A DNA stretch of 64,000 nucleotides, taken from assembly GCA_037576215.1 (NCBI GenBank), contig JBANDB010000002.1:7316001-7380000 (forward strand), read 5' to 3'. The stretch is from Armillaria gallica. Taxonomy: Eukaryota; Basidiomycota; Agaricomycetes; Agaricales; Physalacriaceae. The position numbers and the translations under genes were made by a program. Shown here piece by piece: positions 12,151-22,687 of the stretch. The notes beneath the pieces are model-generated. The model had not been told where the DNA came from and searched no databases. It was given only the letters and a program-made list of their open reading frames with translations. Numbering within the stretch: the stretch's first letter is position 1; each line of letters opens with the position of its first letter.

Positions 12151-13990
12151 GTGTACATGCACTGGAGTCGCAGTCAGGGCTGTCAGTGGCAGTGTAATCA
12201 CATCAGTGATAATGGTGATGAGGATGAAAAGTTGGATTTCTCGATGAGGAGCAGGGTGATAGGGAAACAGAAAGAAGAAGGATGTTATTGATACTCGTAG
12301 GGTACTGTTGTGTATAAGCGTAAATCTAAAGAAAAGTAAATTAGTACTTAGTAGTAATTGGATTACCTTCTTTAAGTCAACATGTTGAGAAGATGAGAGT
12401 GAGTTTCGAAGAACTTAGAGAGTAGGTTGAGGTTCAACTGTAACCTTGGAAGGATTGCGTTTAGTAGTAAGCCAATTAACCTAATGAGGTTTGGCGTCCG
12501 CTTAAGATCACTCGATATGATGATGCATAAAGCAGAAGTAAATTGTAAGTAAGTAATACATGAGCTGCCATGTGTATATATACCTGTAACATCAGAATCT
12601 TCTTCTATTTTCCAGTAGGTACTAGGTGACTCAGTATGAGTTGTATTGCTGTGGCGCAGTAAACTAAAGAGGTAAATATAGTGCATATGAGACAAATGGA
12701 ATGTAGTCTTGATAGGTGGTGATATGAGAAGGAAAACAAGAGGGATTTATGAGATATAGTGGGAATACCATAACAGGTACGATCTAACTACAAGAAGAGC
12801 TGAAAGTGGAAGAATAAGAAGATAGGTTTCAAAGTTGCGTTATGGTCAAAACAAAAAAGAGCATAAGTCCACCAACAGTCAGAGCTCGTAGGATCATAAT
12901 TTCCCCACCCCGAAGGTATGCTCAAGTGCACGAAACGGGAGGGACTTCCTCCTGTTCATGCCACGGCCAAGTGTAGTCTCCTATTGAAATCAATCCAACA
13001 GGCAACCAGCACTTGCTGTATGTGGGCCAAAAGGCCATAAAAAAGAAGGGATCCTCATTGCACAAAGACACAACAAGACTCCCTCTAATGTGGTAAGCTG
13101 TAAACCCTAACCTCAGCATCTATCTTGCAGATTTTAATGGTTTGCTGGAATAGAGGCAAGTCAGTGCCATGTTTTTTGAACAGCAAGTTCTTGCTTACCT
13201 CGTAAATATCTGCACATGCCAAATGAGTCAAGCATCCAACACCGTCAACCAACCCCGAGTCACCCTCAACAAACAGCAGCTATTTATTCAGCCACGACAG
13301 GTTAAACAGGATTGGAGGAAGGCATAGGGTGGTTGACTCCTTTTTTGAGCTTAATGCAGGGTCGAGCCAAGTCTAAAAACACTTTGTAAGTCAATGTCAC
13401 AAGCCTTCCATATGCAAAACACTCACAGGACAAAGAAATATCCATTGAGACTGGGGGGTACACAACTAAACAACGGAAGTGAGCACTGAACAGTAAAAAT
13501 AATGATATGGCCTCCTTCTGAGCATGTGTTTGTGAATTTGCTTGTGAGTGGGAATCCATTGCATCGTAAATGGGCAGTGTAGAAGTCATATGGGGTGGCA
13601 TTGAGGAGCCAAAAGTATCTAAATACAATGATAAGTATTGAAATCAATGAATCATACCTTTGATTTTGTGTGCCAATCCTAAGCTGACTTCACAGCTACA
13701 GGCTGGCGAATTTGAGAAGCTGGTTACAACCACCTGTGAATAGAAGGCCAAACATTCATCAAAACTGTCAGAAAAATATCCATGCAGACACAAGAAGGCA
13801 GCGAAACTACCATTATATCCTGAAGGTACAGTTATGATGTTCAGCACAGGCACAGAAGAGGATAGCATTGTCCCTAGAAAATGGAGAGCCTCTGGACATA
13901 CTCGGTGGTGGACCAGAGTCTGCAGTGTTCATTAGTTTCTCAGAAACATAAAAGCTCGTAGTAGTCACCATCACACAATGCTTGCCAGTC
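12151..13990. other. No recognisable gene
   Basis: Minus-strand frames between about 13.3 and 13.95 kb, joined by GT..AG-like gaps, could be remains of a spliced gene, but I recognise no domain. Nothing was seen in 12.15-13.3 kb beyond AT-rich sequence. Confidence 0.3.
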
Positions 13991-13994
13991 ATTG

Positions 13995-14600
13995 TCATTG
14001 TTGAGCTTGCATTGGAGAACCATTGTCCCTATTTCAAAGCTAAAATTGAATGATTAGTTTAGAAGCAAGTCATTGATGTGACAGCGTACCTTGTGCTACT
14101 CCTCTCGAGTTCCATACCCCATCGTTACCATCTGGCTGACACCATGCCCTCGCTCACCGGACGTTGATACGTTGTAGCGGGGCAAAAGTTGTCATCCAAG
14201 ATTTTGCAGAGTGGGTGTCTTGAGTTTGAAGAAAAATTGACATCCTCGATTCATCATATCATTGGAGACAAGACTGCAATTGGACATCAGTAAGAACATA
14301 GTTTTGTAAATAATGGCCACATACCTTTTACCAGCACACAAGTACTTTACGATTCCAACAATGCCATGTCCCTGCTCGCTGGATGTTGACATGTCATGGT
14401 GGGGTAAATCTCGTTGTCCAAATTCACGAGCTAGAAGGCTTGAACTTGCATCTTGATTCTCAATGCTACACTCAATGATTAGTAAAAGGCAGCCATTTAT
14501 GTAGTAAGGACATACCGTATACTTGCCAATGCACTACAACCTCGACGACACCATGACCTTGGTTGCTGGACATCGATACATAGCCTCAAAGCAAAATACC
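13995..14600 (-). repeat. Three imperfect tandem units resembling duplicated exon plus intron
   Basis: Three units of roughly 200-250 bp follow one another. Each holds, on the minus strand, a peptide of the form (M/V)S(T/M)S(S/G)(E/N)(Q/R)GHG(V/I) at about 14135-14170, 14345-14395 and 14540-14575. Each also has a GGTATGT-like donor and an AATGATTAGT phrase at similar offsets. The units have diverged strongly. They look like tandemly duplicated exons of an unrecognised protein, now broken by stops. The array ends about 45 bp before an old Gypsy LTR. Confidence 0.5.
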
Positions 14601-14644
14601 TGCTCCTCCTAATGAATACAGTCTTCCCCTCACAATGTAGCCGT

Positions 14645-14909
14645 TGATGAGCCTAGACTTCCATGGCAATGGCAACACCAACTCAAAATGAGATTGGACG
14701 AGTTAACATAGTAGCACAGCAATCAAGGCAATTGTGTGTGCGAGTGGTTCGAGGCACCTCCATGCAGTAAATCAATTCCTCTATATGCAAGTATACACTG
14801 TGACTTTAAGTCTGCGAAGTAGTACTGCTTGGTAGTCGAGTACTAGATGCTAAGGCTATAAGCCGTAGGGATCTCTCGAAGGGAGAGGGAATGGAAGCAG
14901 GTATGACGT
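14645..14909 (-). repeat. Truncated old Gypsy LTR (first 265 bp)
   Basis: The sequence starts with the LTR terminus TGATGAGCC and follows the full LTR at 14910 for 265 bp, up to GTATGACGT, where the intact LTR begins again. It carries many CG-to-CA/TG differences from the intact copy, like the solo LTR at 37.3 kb, so it is older. The five bases before it (14640-14644) are GCCGT. These match, allowing CpG-to-CpA changes, the ACCAT that follows the right-hand LTR at 30737-30741. Confidence 0.85.
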
Positions 14910-16598
14910 TGATGGGCCTAAGACTTCCGTGGCAATGGCAACACCAACTCAGAATGAGCTTGGTTAATTAACGTAGTGGCATGGCAATCAAGGCGATTGT
15001 GTGTGCGAGTGGCTCGGGGCACCTCCGTGCAGTAGAACAATTCCTCTATATGCAAGAATACACTGCGACTTTAAGTCTGCGAAGTAGTACTGCTTGGTAG
15101 TCGAGTACTAAATGCTATGGCTATAAGCTGGTAGGGATCTCTCGAAGTGAGAGGGAACGAAAACGGGTATGACGTGAATACCACGAATCCATATGAGAAA
15201 ACGTGCTGCAAGACTAGAAAACATCGCTCAATGGTAATCGGAGCGGGGTGAATGATGGAGAATAGACTAAATGGTCGGCAATAGTCTGTGGGCGAGCGAA
15301 GCGATGAGAAAACGGCGTGTGGACTGTGAGTGGCGAAATAAATGTGGAGCGAGGTGCTGAGGGTGGGCTGGCGAGAGAAAACGTGGAACTACGAAAACTG
15401 GCGATGATACTGGTCCTATACGATGCGATGGTGCTGAGTCGATGTCGAAACTTGTCTGGTACTGAAACGATCCTATCCTATGTCAAACTAACCTTCAAGT
15501 CCACTCGGGGGACTGATACTATACGAAAACTGGCTGAAACTGATCCTAAGTCTGCTCTGAGACTACCCAAGTGGGCGACGATAACAATGTGAAAGTGAAA
15601 CTGTAAAAACTCCAATGGTGCAAAAGTGAAATGATGATGGCCTATAAAAGATAACGGAGGCGAGGTATAGCGCAGCGATCACGTATCGGCACAGTATGAG
15701 CATGCACCAATAGTGTTAAGAGCAAAGAGCGCGTAGTGAAGGACTCTTCACAGTTAAAACCATGAGATAACTCTGGTGAGCTCAAGAGTCGACGTGCAAT
15801 CGAGAATATGCTGGTGCAAATGATATATTTCCGTAGAACGGTGAATAAACGTTGTTTACTGGCGATAGACTAGAGCGAGACGATAATTGACGTAGTCTGG
15901 GGTCAACTGGAGATGAACTGCTCTTGAACTATGTTTTCTAACTAGTTTTTATACTACAAGTACGGATTTATAAATAGAGTAGATATACGAGACTTAGTAA
16001 GGCCGTAAAGCCTTGGCTTTGTAAAAAATCGTAGGTAACATATGGTCCTTGGTCTTCTAAAGTAACAGCAACTCGTTGACGTTGCCGCGTATGGATGCGA
16101 ACCGTATGGTTTTGCTTGAGCGATGCATGGATCGTTAGGTGCTGTTTAGCTGCGGATTACTGAGCGATAGTCGTCGTGCTGAGGAGTATGCATGGGGCAA
16201 TGTTTTCTTGAAGCCTTGGCAAAGTAACAGCCTTAGTAAACACGGTCTGTAGTTGCCGTAGCTGCAATTGCCGTAGCTGGGAGGGTACTCGTGCCAATCA
16301 CATCATTTTCATTAAGTGATCAAGGAACGCGTCAACTAGGTGCTTCTGAGTGATGCGTCAATTCCGTATTGGGATGATTGTCGATTGAAGGTGCCTTGCC
16401 GTGATGAAGTACGGCAATTATGATGCGTGGCAAGATGGGATGGATAACAAAGCGCGTAAGGAGTGGTTGCCGTAGGATGAAAGTGGTACCAATGTGCGTG
16501 CAATCATTGGTTTGCTGAAAAGCCGTTGAAGGGACAATAGCGTTAATTAGCAGGCAAAATCCGCGAATTCTGAGCATACAGAGCCTGGAGGCTCATCA
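14910..16598 (-). repeat. 3' LTR of the Gypsy element (element sense is minus)
   Basis: This LTR is 1689 bp. Its first approximately 1.09 kb is nearly identical to the right-hand LTR, while the last approximately 0.6 kb (after about 16000) differs at many sites and is closer to the solo LTR at 37.3 kb. A 91-codon frame at 15317 occurs in both LTRs but is antisense to the element, so I do not call it a gene. Confidence 0.9.
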
Positions 16599-16599
16599 T

Positions 16600-16614
16600 C
16601 CCCCCTAAACTTTT
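16600..16614 (-). promoter_or_regulatory. Polypurine tract (plus-strand primer) of the Gypsy element
   Basis: On the minus strand the bases just before the 3' LTR read AAAAGTTTAGGGGGG. Such a tract resists RNase H and primes second-strand DNA synthesis. Its position directly at the LTR edge supports minus as the sense strand. Confidence 0.85.
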
Positions 16615-17225
16615 ATTATGTTACTCAGGAACATAAGATCCATGCTTGAGTAACCGTATTCCCATGAGAAGTCAGGGTTTTGGGCTCTGTTGCCAGGAGA
16701 TAATGTGGTGGCTGTACGATCTATCTGATATTGGTGATCGACTTGCTATAGACGCGTCAGTGATCTAAAGATAGACGCCGTTAATTGCTGTTCACAGGCA
16801 CAGAAGTCGTCGTATGTCTTCTCGTTTCACAACGGAATCTTCTGTGACGCGTGAAAGAGCAGAGAACTTTCTGTTGCCGCGTGACAAGTTGAACTTAAAG
16901 AAAATTTTCCATTCCTCTCTCTTGCTTTCTTTCCATTACTTCGCCCTCTCATTCCCCTCTGCTAGCATAATCATCCTCTTTTCTTTTCGCCCTCATCATT
17001 TTTCTTCTCAAGGATGCTCTTCCTCCTCTACCTCCAGAGGTGAGTAACCTTCTCTGGGACACCGTCTGTTACACAGATGGATCCTTCCCTTTGACGTGTA
17101 CTAACTGCTTCCTTCGGTTTCACTGAAGGTGTTTTTAGTGCCGTTGCTTTCGCTCTCGCCTCCTTCATTAGTGTTCAACGCTGGTGAGGTTATCTGCTGA
17201 ACGACTGACTCGTCGACTCCGTGAA
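16615..17225. other. Leader/promoter region of cargo gene 1
   Basis: This interval lies between the polypurine tract and the first ATG of the plus-strand cargo gene. It is pyrimidine-rich (CT tracts at about 16905-17040), as is common upstream of fungal start sites. No other feature was seen. Confidence 0.4.
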
Positions 17226-19755
17226 ATGGCTGAGCCCACCGATCCTGCCGGACTCGCGAAAGTCCAAGCTTAGGACGCGTACAATGCCACTGCCGCCACA
17301 ATTGACAACCTTCTGGACGATTTTCCTAGTCCAACATGGGATCCTTCGAGGATGGATACCTGGCTTATTGACGCCGTTAGCCATTGGACGATTTGTGAGG
17401 ACAACTGGTCGCTGGCCGAAGTTGGCTGCAAGGATTGGTACAAGCTGGAGTATAGCTTGCTAGTGCGGGTACCCGATCTACCCATGGATTTGGTGACTTT
17501 TGCTCGTACAGAATTTAATGATTTGGTCGAACGAGTGGTGTGTTTTCTACTTGTCGCGCCTTTCTTTGTTTTCCTAGCTCGATTATAATCTTGACGTCGT
17601 GCCCTTGCCTGTTCGTCGTGCACCGGCTAAACATTCCAAGGCCACGTTTTCTCAATCGTTTCAAGATACTGTGGCACCAGGTTCTCGGACGACGACTCCG
17701 GCTCCTTTGCCTGCTTCTTCAAAACCCACCACTCCTGTGCCTCCACCTTTGAAGCCAACGACACCTCTTCCTCAGAAGGAGAAGACACCGGTGCCTCGAA
17801 AACAACAGTCTATGGCGCCTGTGACTCCTAATCTTCAGGCTGCTGGCCCAGTTCCGCGACTTAATCTTTTAGCTGCTAATACTGCGGCTAACACTTCATC
17901 ATCCAATGTTCGGGCTTCCGACTCTCCACGGGTTAACATTGCTAAACCTTCAATGCCTCGGTTCACGGCCCCTTTGAATGCCCAACCAATGGGTCGAACT
18001 TCCGTGACTCAGAAAAAGGTGACGCTTTTTGACAAGCCCGAGGCTGTCAGTAATTCTGGGTAAGTTAACGTGACCTGTCAATTCTTCGGCTAATGATTTT
18101 CTTCCTCTTTTAGTCCTTCCGCTTCCACCGAGGCCTTTCAGAAGGATTGGACCTCTCCTTTGCATAGCAAGCCGACTCAACAACTCAAGACTGTGCCACC
18201 GATCAATGCTACACGTTCTGGGGAGTCCAGTCCGACTCCTTCTCGGGCTCTTGCTGTTAACGGTGGGCTGTTTCCTTTTCTCTGCTTAGTTATCGTACTG
18301 ACTTGTTGTCTTTCAGCAGCGAATCGTCCTAATATTATCCAAGGTCCCGACCCTAGTCTTTTACGCGAAGGTAGCGTTCTCGTCCCTTCAAATGTCCACG
18401 AACCCTTATTTCTGCCAGGTACAGATGATGAAGAAGACCGGGTTCAAGAGGACTTAACAGAGACTGGTTGTGTTGACGAGGAAGTTGCCGGTACCGACGG
18501 TGAAGATGGCAATGTGGCGATGGATGCCGATGATGATGAAGGTGTCCAGAGCAGTGATGAGGCTAACAGTCCTCCACCCACCAAAATGGCTCGATGTCTT
18601 TAAAAACCCCGTACCGCATTTGTTTTTGACGACCTTACTGGTGACTTCGATCCTTACCCTACGATTTTCCTTCCTAGACGCGCTGTTGCTCAAGATCAAA
18701 ACCCGTGCCGATCTACTCATCCTCACTGTTCCCCAGTGAATCCTTTAACTGCCTATCTCAAAGCTTCTCAAGGTTCTAAGGCTGATGCGCCGAAGAAGAA
18801 GAAGAAGGATGTCCAAAGAAAAGATAAGGCTCCAGAGGTTGCCGTTTCTCAGAAATGTGCTCGGGATGACGACGATGGTGCTCCAATCGTTGAAAAACTG
18901 GCTAACAAGAAGTTGAAGTCCACGGTTGTCAAGGATAAAGGTGTGTATCTTTTTGGGGTTTTCATTCATCCGCTGATTCTTTTTGACTAGTTGTCCGTGC
19001 TACACCTGCCGTTTGCAAACGAGGACCAGGACCTTCAAAACCGCCGCCGGTTACTTTAGGCGTCAGTGGAGGGGGTTTTGGCGAAAAGGTCCCTTCCACT
19101 GCTAAGGCTATCAGGGATGGTATAAAGAGTATTGGTGTCCTCAAGGTTGACAAGGACTTTGGCAATTTCGTGCAGGTGGATGGTCGATACTGGAGCAAGG
19201 ACATAGCCCCATTCGTTGGGGAATGAGTAAGTCTGCTTTCCGCTGTCCCTCGTTTCCTGTTTAACTGGTATTTACTAGTATACCGATCCGTGTGACACCT
19301 GTAGACGCCGTAACAGTCATTGCCGCAAGCTGTTGACGCATACGGTTATCTGTGTCCATTGTCACTACGCCAAACAGCCTTGCGAAGTTGACGGCGAGGC
19401 TGCTCTGAATCCTCTAACTCATTACCGCCCCAAAGACTATGGTAAGACTTCTTTTGGTTACTCCTTTTCCGTTGCTGACCCTTCTTTTCCAGACTCGATT
19501 AACACTTTTGAGAGTGCTCTCAATGCCATCGACGTCAATAATGTGGCCATCTTGTCAATCACCCAGCAATACCTGTTGGGTCTCAACATCCAGGCTCATT
19601 CCGAGAGTATTCGCATTCAAATGTTGCGTCTTCGTGAATGTTTGGACCCCGTCGAGAAAGATGAAGACAACGATGGCGAGGATGATGAAGACGAAGCGCC
19701 CGATGATGTTGCTGAAGGCGTCGCAGGTCCTTCCAAGAAACAGAAGCATAAGTAG
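17226..19755 (+). pseudogene. Cargo gene 1: seven-exon gene with Zn2Cys6-like cysteine cluster, three in-frame stops
   Basis: A consistent model has exons 17226-17537, 17578-18059, 18114-18262, 18317-18940, 18991-19226, 19279-19441 and 19493-19755. All phases agree and the introns are 40-54 nt. The protein starts MAEPTDPAGLAK. It has a conserved-looking N-terminal domain (DTWLIDAVSHWTICEDNW), a long Pro/Thr/Ser-rich linker, acidic and lysine-rich stretches, then a cluster with spacing C-x2-C-x6-C-x9-C-x2-C-x6-C (19291-19383). That is the pattern of fungal Zn(2)-Cys(6) DNA-binding domains. An acidic tail ends at 19755. The frame is broken at TAG 17271, TAA 18601 and TGA 19224, each one C-to-T change from Gln or Arg. 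It is convergent with pol. A DNA- or chromatin-binding role is inferred from the cysteine spacing only. Confidence 0.7.
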
Positions 19756-20677
19756 GTCTGGACTGCAGGAACTGGGACCTTGGTTGTCGGCTGGTGTTGT
19801 CTCTTGGGAGTATGATTCCAAACATTTTTGAACATTTTACATACGGACTTGTATCGCACGCCTACGGGCAAATATTTTCGTACTTTGCATGTAACCGCCC
19901 CAAAGAGGGTTAAAATATAAATAAATCGTATTTTCTTGCTATTTTGTTGTGATTTTCGGATTTTTGAGTGATTTTCCGGTGAATTTGGACTTAGAGAAAT
20001 TTCAGCGGCTGGGGCTCACGTGCTAGGGTTCACGTGATTGTCTGCCTTGGCTGTTTCTTGAAATAATTTCTCCAGGTTCAAATTGCTGTGAAATTGAAAT
20101 GGTAAGGAATGTGGATGGCCGTGGCTCTAGTGCCGTTGGCCTTTGGATTCGTCGTGTTTCGCATTACTGGTCATGAGTTTTCGTTACTGAAGTATGATTT
20201 TGGTGATATCTCCATCGTGTATAGTCAAATTGACGGTGGAGCATGGTATTTTTGTCGTTAGAAATGGTATTTTCGTAGTTTTTCGTGTGGTATATCATAT
20301 ATTGAAAGGTCATTTCTTTCATGATTTCGTTACTTTTTGCGTGAAAATGTCGTGTTGAAAAGAATGCGTGTTTTCATCCTATGAACAACATGGGGACCAT
20401 GTCTCTCCCCCCTAAACTTTTTAAATCCTTGCCGGCCAAGGCTGAAAAGATTTAAACCGAGGTTCGAAGACTTGTAATTTGAAAGTGAATGCTGCTGAGT
20501 TTTGAAAGTTGCAAACATGTGGTTGGATTCCGTGCTGCATTCCGTCGAGCGTATGATCCAAGCCCGATAGGAATTTTCGCGTAAATGCGATGAGGTGAAT
20601 TGTTTCTGAGTTTTCGTATAAAGGCAACGTTTTCTTGTCGTTGTGTCCTCAGAATCATCGCATTTCACTGCATCGCC
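19756..20677. other. Spacer between the two cargo genes
   Basis: This is an AT-rich, probably untranslated interval: 3' end of cargo gene 1 and promoter of cargo gene 2. It contains a second polypurine-like tract at 20407-20421, listed separately. No further gene was seen. Confidence 0.4.
20407..20421 (-). promoter_or_regulatory. Internal duplicate of the polypurine tract
   Basis: The 15 bases CCCCCCTAAACTTTT are identical to those at the LTR edge (16600-16614), in the same orientation, 3.8 kb inside the element. It may be an internal plus-strand primer site or the scar of a former element end. Confidence 0.6.
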
Positions 20678-21649
20678 ATGTCTACTTCTGCTGCTCAAAC
20701 TATTCCATCTCTCATCTCCCTTGTCACACGTGCTGACGCCGTCTTGCAAGTCCCCCTCGAGCCTAACGCGCAATTGTTGCATCGCACCACCTATTTTGAC
20801 AAGGCGGCACACATCAAGGTAAATTGCCGTGCTCCTGTGCGGGTTTTCGTGCTTTAATTGACGTTCAATAGTGCCAGGTCGAAGCGTACTATCCATCCGC
20901 TCTCAAGGAAGAATTCTTTAAGATGTTCGAAGCTGTCGTCGATGGCTGCGTCTCTAAGTTCAACTTCCGCGAGACTTGGGACACTATGCTCAAGATCGAG
21001 TCTGACCGTCTCAAGTTTTCTGTCGGTAGAAGGTACTCCATCTCCGGCAACCAAATCTTGGACACTTTGGAGGTTCTCCCTCCCTTGCGTTACTGTATCG
21101 ACGACGATATCCAGATGTCGTCTGCTCCGTTCACTCCCAATGTTGCTCCTTCCAAGGAAGTTCAGACCGCGCCTTTGTCTTCGGACGCCGTGTCTGCTTC
21201 TGCCTCTCCGGGTGCCAACTTGGTATTGGAGGAGGAAACTCCTGCTAGGGAAACTCGTGCCGTGTCTCCTTCTACGGTCTCTTCTGCAGATTGGGTGGTA
21301 CGTGCTTCGAATCAATTAAAGCCGTAGCATCACGTTAATTTGACTTGGTATGATCCAGATGCCATCTCCGGTTGTCGCTCCTTCCAGTGCCTTCATTGAG
21401 CAGTTTGCCAAAAAAGAAGGTACCCTCAAGGACGCCGTTCAGATTGGCGAGAAGATCACTGATCTGTATCGCCGCTCTTTCAACAAGGCTGACCTCCAGT
21501 ACAGCAATACTTTCTGCGCTTATTGCTCTGGCACTCCTAGTCTAGGTGGTTGTATTCAATTCGTACGGACAATTTTGCAGGGGTATATTTTGAAAGAGTG
21601 TCGGGGGACCGGTATGGATATACCGGTCAGAATAATTAGCTATGAATGA
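20678..21649 (+). CDS. Cargo gene 2: three-exon hypothetical protein, apparently intact
   Basis: Exons 20678-20818, 20872-21297 and 21359-21649 join in phase 0 and give about 286 residues starting MSTSAAQTIPSLISLV. The middle exon encodes a compact alpha/beta-looking region (AYYPSALKEEFFKMFEAV, then FRETWDTMLKIESDRLKF and QILDTLEVLPPLRYCID) followed by a Ser/Ala/Pro-rich linker. The last exon has FIEQFAKKEG and a small cysteine group FCAYCSGTPSLGGC. I recognise no family. It is convergent with the integrase end 75 bp away and has no internal stop, unlike its upstream partner and pol. A further intron near the 3' end is possible. Its function is unknown; its place inside a retroelement suggests a role in the element's spread or control. 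Confidence 0.55.
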
Positions 21650-21724
21650 ATGTGTAGGGGCTCCAAAATGGAGCCCAATTATTTATATAAAATTTTTGGT
21701 TTTCGCCAATGTCTCGAGTGAAAA

Positions 21725-22687
21725 TCAAGCAAGTTCTGCTTCATTATGCACTCCTTCTAGATCTGGGAGGTCGTCAAGCATACCATCATCTGCTGATGCG
21801 AAGAGATCATTGATCCGCGTGGGTGGCATGTCAATGATCGCATTGATATCCGGTACGTCAATCTTCTTCCTGGCGAAGTACGGCAATAGCCTAAACGCGG
21901 CAACTGGTCTTGCGAAGGTCGAACCGTCTAATTCACAAAGGAGATATGCGCCGCCTTTATTCCTCCCCAAGATCACTAAGGGGCCCAAATATCTGGCGCG
22001 CATTTTACGATTTAGAGCCTTCTCTATCTGTGTGTTGCGCATCAAAACTAAATCTCCCTTCTGGAAGTTGAAGTCTCTGATAGAGTATTCATGGTCCTTC
22101 TCGAATTTAACTGCAGCATTTCTCCTGGCTTCATAGACTTTAGACCTCAAACGCTTGAGATCTTGAGAACGTTTTTGAAGACTAATGGCTCTGCGTGCGA
22201 TTAATGACGTGGTACTGATGATATTGTCTGGTGGCGGCATCAGCCATGTAGATTCGACTATGTCCATTGGAAGAAGGGGTTCCGTCCCGGTTGGGGCAAA
22301 ATACGGTGAACAACCCATGCGTCTCCTGATCGTTATTCGGTCTGCCCAAAATACGGAATAGGCGTTTTGACTCCACTTCTTTTGATCACCATCAGACGCC
22401 TTAAACAGTCCTTGACAGACGTCGAAGTGTGGTCTTTCGGCAATTCCATTGGCTCTGGAGTTATAACTGGAGATACGAATGTGATTGATATGGTACTTCT
22501 TGCTCAAATAATTGATTGCGGCAACAAAGGCGGATCCGTTGTCGGTAACGATCTCGACTAAGGATCCCCAACGGCATAAGATATCCTCGAAAATCCATTC
22601 TCCTAAAGTTCGTGCTGTTTCTTTTCGCAAGCAACAAAATTCTGGATAATGACTGAGCGAACATCTGCCTTGGACGATGTAACGGTA
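21725..22687 (-). pseudogene. Gypsy polyprotein, integrase core and C-terminal part
   Basis: This part follows the stop at 22688 in the same frame as the upstream polyprotein. It holds the integrase catalytic block TDNGSAF with the second aspartate and NSRANGIAERPHFD with the glutamate. The first aspartate lies just upstream of the stop, in the MYMDTM segment. The C-terminal GPY/F-like module shows as RYLGPLVILGRNKGGAYLL, then LDGSTFARPVAAFRLLPYF. A short acidic tail ends at 21725. Integrase inserts the cDNA into the host chromosome. No chromodomain was recognised. Confidence 0.85.

Noticed and set aside
15317..15592. 91-codon frame present identically in both Gypsy LTRs (also 29459-29734)
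   Set aside because: It is antisense to the element and broken in the decayed solo LTR. Its conservation is explained by LTR identity.
21642..22136. 164-codon plus-strand frame
   Set aside because: Antisense of the integrase C-terminal region, which has clear family motifs.
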